DNA from: Flaveria trinervia
Lineage: Eukaryota; Streptophyta; Magnoliopsida; Asterales; Asteraceae
Length of the DNA stretch: 64,000 nucleotides
Assembly: GCA_025506515.1 (NCBI GenBank)
Contig: CM046458.1
Location: forward strand, 42,272,731-42,336,730
Reading direction: 5' to 3'
The first letter of the stretch is position 1. Each line of letters begins with the position of its first letter. The notes under the pieces were generated by a model. The model saw only the letters and a list, made by a program, of their open reading frames with translations, had not been told where the DNA came from and made no database searches. Made by a program: the position numbers and the translations under genes. This document shows, piece by piece, positions 57,465 through 64,000 of the stretch.

Positions 57465-57800
57465 TTTCCTATAGTTTATCTGCATTTGCTATAGTTCATC
57501 TGCATTTGCTATAGTTCATCCGCATTGGCCTTATTGTTCATCCGTATTGGATTTACTTCATCCGCATTTGCTATAGTTCATCCGTATTTGTCATCCGCAT
57601 TGGACTTACTCATCCATATTTCCCAGACTTAGTCAAATGCTCATCCGCATTGACTTCATCCGCATTTCCCAGACTTAGTCAAATGCTCATCCGCATTGAC
57701 TTCATCCGCATTTCCCAAACTTAGTCAAATGCTCATCCGCATTGACTTACTCATTGGTTAATGTTCATCCGCATTAGCCCTTTCCATCCGCATTTACTTC
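57465..57800. repeat. CATCCGCATT array with a 46 bp tandem repeat in the F LTR
   Basis: About 16 CATCCGCATT-like units. From 57628, 57674 and 57720 a 46 bp unit starting CTTAGTCAAATGCTCATCCG repeats. The array lies where C and G hold the TCGCATGA arrays. Confidence 0.85.
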
Positions 57801-58087
57801 CAAACACTTAGGCAGATTCAAAAACTTAACAAGTGGGTCTAAAACATCATATTCGATTTCCATGCACCATTCATCATGTTCTAAGCTTAAATCTTACCCT
57901 CTAAGCCTTAGAAGCACAATCATACATCATCAAGCATGAACATAGTAACATATCACATCATAACATCATCATACACATATTCAAGCATACGGGTCCAAAA
58001 CCCAGTTATATAAAAACATACATTCATGCATTTCCAGCCCCAAAATCAGTTAAAAACCAGTAAAAGAGGGGTCCTAGAACTCACATT

Positions 58088-60028
58088 TGCAGCTCTTGAG
58101 TATGGCTTCCTCCAAACTCGTTTGCAAATTGAATTCAACCATTAAGAAACCCACTATAAACATACCCAAACATATACAAGCACACATAATAGCTAGTAGT
58201 AGAACGGTGATCATTAGGGGAACTAGCCTAATCTGCATCGGAATACTCATGAATATCAAAAGTAGTAGATCGGCGGATAGTCAAGCCAAGTGAACTAGAG
58301 CCTCGTAAATACCACAGAATGCGCTTGGTGACCACCCACTAATAATCACTAGGAGTCTGAAGAAACGGAGACACCTTACTAACCGGTTAAGCAATCTCAA
58401 GGTGTGTCAATACCAGATGCTTCAAGGCATCACAGTTCTATGATACAATGTTAGATCAGCTAAGGGTACACCAAAATACTGAGACTTGTCTACATGAAGC
58501 AACAGAAGTAGACAATGGACTAGACTGAGCTAAACCAGTATGCTATAGCAAATCAAGTAAGTAGCACTACTAACAAAGATGAAGACTATCATCAGTGAAT
58601 GTCGCATGTATACCCAAGAAATAGGATAATGTACCCAAATCCTTGAGCGCAACTATGAATGTAAGCGAGCAATCAGAGAGGAAACAAACTTAGATGAACT
58701 ACCAGTGATAATAGTATCATCCACATAGACCTAACATAGCAAATATTATCATGTTGATAGACAAAAAAAGAAGTGTCTAAAATACATTGAGTGAAACCAC
58801 TTGTCAACATAGCAATAGAGAGCTTGGAAAACCAAGCTCAAGCGGTCTGCTTGTGGCCATAAAGTGACTTATTAAGAAGACAAACATGATAAGGGCGAGA
58901 AGAGTCAACAAAGCTATGTGGTTGAGACATATAGACTATCTCCGATAAGTCACCATAGAAAGGTACTCTTGACATCAACCTGACAGATAGTCCACCCACA
59001 AGAAAAGGCAATAGATAGAATAAGAGAAATAGCAGTGAGTCTAACGGTAGGACTAAAAATCTTAGTAAAATCAACACCGACATTTTAGTCAAAGCCCTTA
59101 GCAACAAGTTGGTCTTTATAGCGACTGATTGATCTTTCAAGATTATTTTTAATCCTGTAAACCCACTTACAACCAACAATGTTAGCCGAAGCAGGCAGGG
59201 AAATAAGATCCCACGTGTGATGCAGTGCAATGCACCAATTTCAGTGCGTATAGCATTCACTGGATAGAATAATGTTGAGTCTGAGAACAGGACGAAGGCT
59301 AGGTAGTAGGAGCAGTAGTCATATGAAAAAGAACATGACCCGGAAACTGTCTAGGCTAATGAGTATGATCACAAGAGCGAGTGACCATGGGATGAGAAGG
59401 AGGAAGAGAAGGGGAAGGAGAAGAAATGGAAGTAGAGGAACGAGAATAAGAGGGAGGAGGAATAAAGAAATCAAAAAACATAGACAAATCATCAAAGAAC
59501 AGGAGGAGGGAGAAGCGGGTATATGAAAGAATGTCTCATGAAACACAACATGACAAAAAGTAATGGTACGAGAAGTGCTAGGGTCATAGATAAGATAGCC
59601 ACTATAAAGAGGAGCATAACCAACAACGATACAAGGAGTAGATTGGGTGAAAGTTTAGCCGATCGTGTATCACCAAGGAACAGATAACATAACAGCCAAA
59701 AGTGCAAAGAATAGATCAGTTAGAAGAAATGCCAAAGAAGACCTCAGAAGGTGTAGAATGATGGAGAATCGACGTAGGAAGCCGGTTAATAAGAAATGCA
59801 GTACTAGTATATGCATCATACCAAAATTTCTTTAGTAGATGAGCATGAAACAATATGGCATGAGCAATCTTTGATAAATGGCGATTCTTGTGTTCAGCCA
59901 CCTTATTTTTTTGTGGTGTATGAGGACAAGAATTTGATAAGCACTACTAGAATTAGAAAGATACTGGGCCATAACGCCATGAATCAAGTTAAGAGCACCA
60001 TCACAATGAAGATGTTTAATAGTACAGG
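58088..60028 (-). pseudogene. Degenerate Copia pol fragment (element I)
   Basis: Minus strand, in Copia order. Integrase C-terminal part lies at 59901-59716 (AEHKNRHLSKIAHAILFHAH, FWYDAYTSTAFLINRLPTSI). A Pro/Ser-rich linker follows, then RT at 59250-58830 (VGCKWVYRIKNN, VDFTKIFSPTVRLTAISLI, IVYMSQPHSFVDSSRPYHVC, LLNKSLYG) and an RNase H scrap near 58280-58180 (LGLTIRRSTTFDIHEYSDAD). No LTR, PBS or PPT. Numerous frameshifts indicate great age. A different Copia lineage from A, B and E. It lies between the truncated F LTR and the G LTR. Confidence 0.75.
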
Positions 60029-61988
60029 TCTAACACCAGGTTATTTTCTTTGAAGCCGACGGAAGAAGAAAAAAAGAAATAAAGTCCAAAGTCGAGGGAC
60101 CAAACATGCCAAAATAAGAGACGGTTTGGAAGAGTGGGGGATTAAGAGGGGAGGGCAGCCAACTCTCCTCCCCCACACTTGGAAATTTCAGCCATAGAGA
60201 GAAGAGAGGGAGAAAAGAGGTTTCGAGCTTCGGTTTCGTGGATTCAGGCGTGAAAGTTGAGGTGTAGCGGGTTGGTTTGAAGCACTACTCGACGGGGTTA
60301 TTTGTGTGAGTTCTTGGACCCCTCTTTTGCATGTTTTCAACTGATTTGGGGCTGGAGCACATAGTAAAACCCGTTTTTGAAGTATGTGTATCGAACTCGT
60401 GTGCATGTGTTTGTGTGTGATTCAAGTGGGGTTTGTTTTCGGGCTTGTGTGTGCCTGAATGGTGTTGTGATAGGTGTTCCTAAGGTTTAGGGTAGTTGAT
60501 TTGAGCTTAGAACAGGTTTGAGAGGGTTTGGAGGCCAAAAATTATAGATTGGGTTCGGGGAAAAACTGCATTCTGCATCAGCTAGGGCTATGCGACCGAA
60601 TGGCATGCGACTGGAGGTCCATACGCATGTGAGTTATGCGAATGGGGTCCATACACATGTGAGTCATGCGACTGAGGTTCATTCGCATCGGAGTCATGCG
60701 ACTTAGGTCCATACGCCTAGATGCTTAATCGCAAAGCGTTCATTCGCCCATAGTGATCATTGGCATAGGGTCCATTCGTCTGGTGTTCATTCGCCTAAGT
60801 GTTCAGTCACCTGGGATGCCATAACTCTGAAGGGTGCTCATATGCCCAAATAGGGCTCGTGCGCCCGAAAGAGCATAGTTTAACTTTCTGACTTTCGAGG
60901 AGATGCGTAGAGGTAGGCTTTGATTTGGGAGGTTCCCGGGGGGTTCATGTAGGTTGACTTTTGAGGTCATAGATGTTATGTGGGGCATGTTTGTCGATGT
61001 AGGATTGTGGCTTATGCATGTTGTTACGTACGTATGATTTATGCCTCGTATGATGATGTTGTATGTTTATAATGTCCCTTGCTTTGCATGATTGTCTTCC
61101 CGTGGGTTTACTTTGTATGTTAATGAATGAAATGAAAAGTATTATGTAACATAAAGTGGAAGATAATGAAAAGAGAAACGAAATGAGGAATGCATGCATT
61201 AATGAATGAACAAACGTAATAAAGGCTTGCAAGCAAATGTATGGAGGTTCACACTCAATGAGGAGTGTTAGCTCAACCGTGTGCTGGTTAGCTACCCCAT
61301 GAGGATGCACACTGGGCCTTAATCCGTTGTGATTAAGCAAATGTATGGAGGTTCACCCCAATGAGGGGTTGTCAGCTCAACTGTGTGCGGGTTAAATACC
61401 TTATGAGGATGCACACAGGGGTTCAATCTTTGCGATTGACCACATGTATGGGGTCCTTGTCGCTTAACACTAGATGAATTGCTTGGTGCTCTAGACGGGG
61501 GTTAAGCTCATGACAGGATCTATATGAAAACGAAAAGATAATAAGTACGAAATGAACGATGATGAAGATAATAACTATTATCTACGTGTACGTACAATGT
61601 GTACTCACGTTCTAAGACTGTTATGATTTGAAAGAAAGTAAAGGATGGTTTTTAAATAAAAGTAAAGTATGTTTTAATATAAAACTAGAACTCACTCAAC
61701 AATATTGACTTTTACGTGTTTCCACTTGGCTGGCAATGTTGCTGAGGATGGCACGGGACGGTTACTCGACTCTTTTTGGATGACATTCTTTTGTTTAATG
61801 TTTTTTGCATTGTAATGCGAACAAACGATTTTTTGTAATGAATGTTGTATTAACTTGCAAAAGCATTTATAATGAAATGAAAAGTTATTTTAATGTTCCG
61901 CTGTGATGTTTTATGAAAGTTAAGGGAATTATATGTTTTATGTGCAATGATTGACTAGCTGTGAGCGTCCCGGGAACGGGGCCTTACA
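60029..61988 (+). repeat. 5' LTR of element G
   Basis: 1960 bp from a decayed TCTAACACC to CGGGGCCTTACA. Motif array at 60585-60880 (for example CATGCGACTGGAGG at 60604-60617 and GTCATGCGACTGAGG). Two copies of a unit of about 108 bp with CAAATGTATGGAGGTTCAC at about 61230 and 61337. The TATA region near 60150 is decayed. Confidence 0.88.
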
Positions 61989-62005
61989 AGTTGGTATCAG
62001 AACCA
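61989..62005 (+). promoter_or_regulatory. Primer-binding site of element G
   Basis: AGTTGGTATCAGAACC follows the LTR; one base (A for G) differs from the PBS of C and F. Confidence 0.8.
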
Positions 62006-62338
62006 AAGTTTAAGTGAAACGGGTAAATTTTCAAAAGAAACCTAAACTTAAACTGAAAATGGGATGGGAAGGGAAGGGATGCCAGTCTGAGTAGTTGTGT
62101 GCCATCAAATATTTTTGTAATGTTAATCGGTATTACGTGCGCATGTGATGTGGTTATGTGTTTTTTGTAGATTTAGATATTAATGTAGTCACGATTGGTA
62201 ATGCTTGGGGTATGAAGAGTAAAGTAAGTGGCTGATCATAACTGGCCACTGTAATTAGGGACTTACTATACTTGACATAAACTAAGTTGTTCCCTTGAAT
62301 GACCGTATTGGTGTTTGAATCTTTCAGTGTGTGTGTGG

Positions 62339-63606
62339 ATGGTTGGTGGTAGATCTTCAAAAGCTTCATGTGGTGGAGGTCATGGTGCTGAACCGCGACC
62401 CAAAAGAGGAAGGCCTAGAGTTGAAAAGGTGGTTCATGAAGAACCCGAGACCCCTCATCCGAAGGGTGGCGATGAGAGCGCCAATCTAAGAGCCTCAGTA
62501 AAAGAGGCTGTTGTGGAAGAAGTTCATCAAGTCATGTAGACAATCTTACCGTCTATGGTGACCGAAATTATCAATGTTGTACGAGAAGGGGAAAGAAAGG
62601 AGAGAAACTGGTCTTCGGGAGGATGGGAGCAACTAAAGCCTGAAATTGTTCTCTCCGATGATGAAGAGGAGGAAGAAGAAGAGTCTGCGCTAGAGGCGAC
62701 ACGGGGCTGTAACTATGGGGCGTTTCAATGATGCAAGCCCCGTACTTTTGATGGTAATTGCACTACTGCTGCTGCTCACCGATGGGTGAGAGAAATGGAA
62801 GTTGTCCTGAACATCAGCGAGTGTCTAGAAGATCAGAAAGTGAAGTTTGTTGCCCACTCTTTTATGGACTCAGCTTTATGCTGGTGGGACAATATTGTCC
62901 AAGCTGAGGGTAGTCGGGCTATTGGGAGGATGAGATGGTCTGAGATGAAAAAGTTGGTGATCGAGGAGTTCTATCCTCATAGGGAAATGGATAAGGAGGA
63001 AAGAGAGTTCTTGCAGCTGGAGGCGGGAACGATGACACATCAACAATACACCACCAAATTCAATGAGATGGTAGCCTGGTGCCGGACCAAGTGACGCCTT
63101 TGTCACGAAAGATTAAGAGGTACATTCAGGGTTTGCTGGAGGATATCCGTAGGCACATGATCGCTGCCTGACCGAGCACATTTAGGTCGGCAGTTGATTT
63201 GGCAGGAAAATTGTATGACGAGCGAGAGGTGGTGGTGGCTGACGTGAGCAAGAAGAGTGGTGGTGGCTGGAATTGGAATGGGAAAAGGTTTGGTCGGGGT
63301 GGTGCCTCTACGAGTAACAAGAAGGCATGGGTGGTTCCTCGTGTGGTTACACTGGGTACGGGATCGAAAAAGTATGACAAATGTGGGAAGGAGCATAGTG
63401 GCGAGTGTAGGTGGGGGTTGAATGTCTGTTTCAAGTGCGTGAAGCCTGGTCATATGGCTAGAGATTATAGGGCTGTGAGGTGTTTCAACTGTGGGGAAAG
63501 TGGTCACATGAGTAAGGATTGTAGGAAGCCAAGGGCTGAGGGTTCTGGGGTGAAGAAGGCTGGAGGAGAAGGACCAAGGGCGAGCGCCAGAGCGTTTACG
63601 ATGACG
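62339..63606 (+). pseudogene. Gypsy gag of element G
   Basis: ATG 62339 (MVGGRSSKASCGGGHGAEPR). An acidic linker (DDEEEEEEES) leads to the gag domain (AAAHRWVREMEVVLNISECL, HSFMDSALCWWDNIV, EFLQLEAGTMTHQQYTTKF). A basic part precedes zinc knuckle 1, altered at its last Cys (CFKCVKPGHMARDY), and intact knuckle 2 (CFNCGESGHMSKDC, about 63483). Stops near 62537, 62730, 63092 and 63169 make it inactive. Confidence 0.85.
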
Positions 63607-64000
63607 CAAGAGGAGGCTAGGACGGACCCTGATGTTGTGTCAGGTACATTTCTAGTATACCAAACTTTAGCCTCCGTGTTATTTGATTATGGTGTCAGTA
63701 AAAGTTTTATTTATGTTGCTTTCTGTGCTAAACTGCCCGTTAGTAGTAAGAGTGTTGATGAGCCTTTGATGTAGAAACTGCCATAGGTAAGTCTACCAGG
63801 ATTTCTGAGGTGATAGAAGGTTGTGACGTGGAACTAGAAGGTCACAAGTTTCCTGTTAGACCATTCGTGATGACCTTAGGCGAGTTTGACGTAGTTCTTG
63901 GGATGGATTGGTTAGCGGAGTACGAGGCGAACATTATGTGTCGCAAGAAGATGATTCGGTTGACAGCGCCTGACGGGAGTATGGTGACGGTTTGTGGTGA
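63607..64000 (+). pseudogene. Gypsy protease region of element G (runs off right edge)
   Basis: SGTFLVYQTLASVLFDYGVS is the protease active-site region with the triplet altered to DYG. A stop near 63772 follows, then ELEGHKFPVRPFVMTLGEFD and VVLGMDWLAEYEANIMCRKK, as in F. Confidence 0.8.

Larger units (their letters stand above)
51490..58087 (-). mobile_element. Element F: truncated Ty3/gypsy element
   Basis: Minus strand: partial 5' LTR 56206-58087, PBS 56191-56205, leader, gag 55851-54595, pol 54568-51490. Same family as G and C. It ends abruptly in the post-integrase region, without PPT or 3' LTR, and its LTR stops at 58087 where a Copia fragment begins, so both ends are lost. Confidence 0.85.
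56206..58087 (-). repeat. 5' LTR of element F, truncated
   Basis: Starts TGTAAGGCCCCGTTCCCGGG and matches C and G at both ends of the retained part. The U3/TATA end seen in C after the shared GGGGTCCTAGAACTCAC sequence is missing. Confidence 0.85.
60029..64000 (+). mobile_element. Element G: Ty3/gypsy element, 5' part
   Basis: Plus strand: 5' LTR 60029-61988, PBS 61989-62005, leader, gag from 62339 and protease start, continuing past the right edge. Same family as C and F. G and F lie head to head around Copia fragment I. Confidence 0.88.

Noticed and set aside
59272..59526. Arg/Lys-rich plus-strand ORF
   Set aside because: Opposite strand of the Pro/Ser-rich linker between Copia integrase and RT in fragment I.

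Overview
The window is plant nuclear DNA made almost entirely of LTR retrotransposons. I found no host gene, rRNA, tRNA or CRISPR array. Every long reading frame that makes sense belongs to a Ty1/copia or Ty3/gypsy element, and all of them carry stops or frameshifts. The Copia pol proteins look like the Sirevirus (SIRE/Maximus) lineage, and the extra 3' ORFs resemble ones I associate with composite-family (Asteraceae) genomes. A eudicot, possibly Asteraceae, is therefore my best guess; this is inference only.

Layout. From the left edge to 49175 the window is one five-level nest, read from LTR ends, primer-binding sites (PBS), polypurine tracts (PPT) and target-site duplications (TSD). Element E (Copia, minus) is the outermost. 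Element D (Copia, minus) sits in E's 3' LTR and runs off the left edge. Element C (Gypsy, minus, 1310-34820, TSD TGCTG) sits in D's 3' ORF. Element A (Copia, plus, 5767-32308, TSD TGGCA) sits in the untranslated leader of C. Element B (Copia, minus, 19314-31760, TSD GTGGT) sits in A's 3' LTR. The order of insertion was therefore E, D, C, A, B. To the right come an unassigned LTR-like stretch (49176-50463), a Copia gag remnant called H (about 50571-51485), a truncated Gypsy element F (minus, about 51490-58087), a degenerate Copia pol fragment I (58088-60028), and Gypsy element G (plus, 60029 to the right edge), whose 5' LTR, leader, gag and start of protease are in view.

How the parts work together. 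A, B, D and E carry, besides or instead of gag-pol, a large extra gene between pol and the 3' LTR, the place where Sireviruses may carry an env-like ORF. In A, D and E this gene has its own TATAAATA box, a 5'-UTR intron whose donor lies 147-150 nt from the TATA box in all three copies, a folded domain, a Thr/Pro-rich stretch, an acidic stretch, a second small intron and a conserved C-terminal domain. B carries a very diverged relative of the first domain, also behind its own TATAAATA box. In each family the upstream region of this gene carries arrays of the same short near-palindromic motif that fills that family's own LTR: TCG-N2-CGA-type motifs in A/D/E, and CTTCAGCTGTTG / CAGTAGTT-AACTACTG in B. 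D has lost gag-pol and keeps LTR, PBS and the extra gene. The A/D/E-type motif also fills the unrelated LTRs of Gypsy elements C and G. I regard this two-promoter, shared-array architecture as the most interesting system here.
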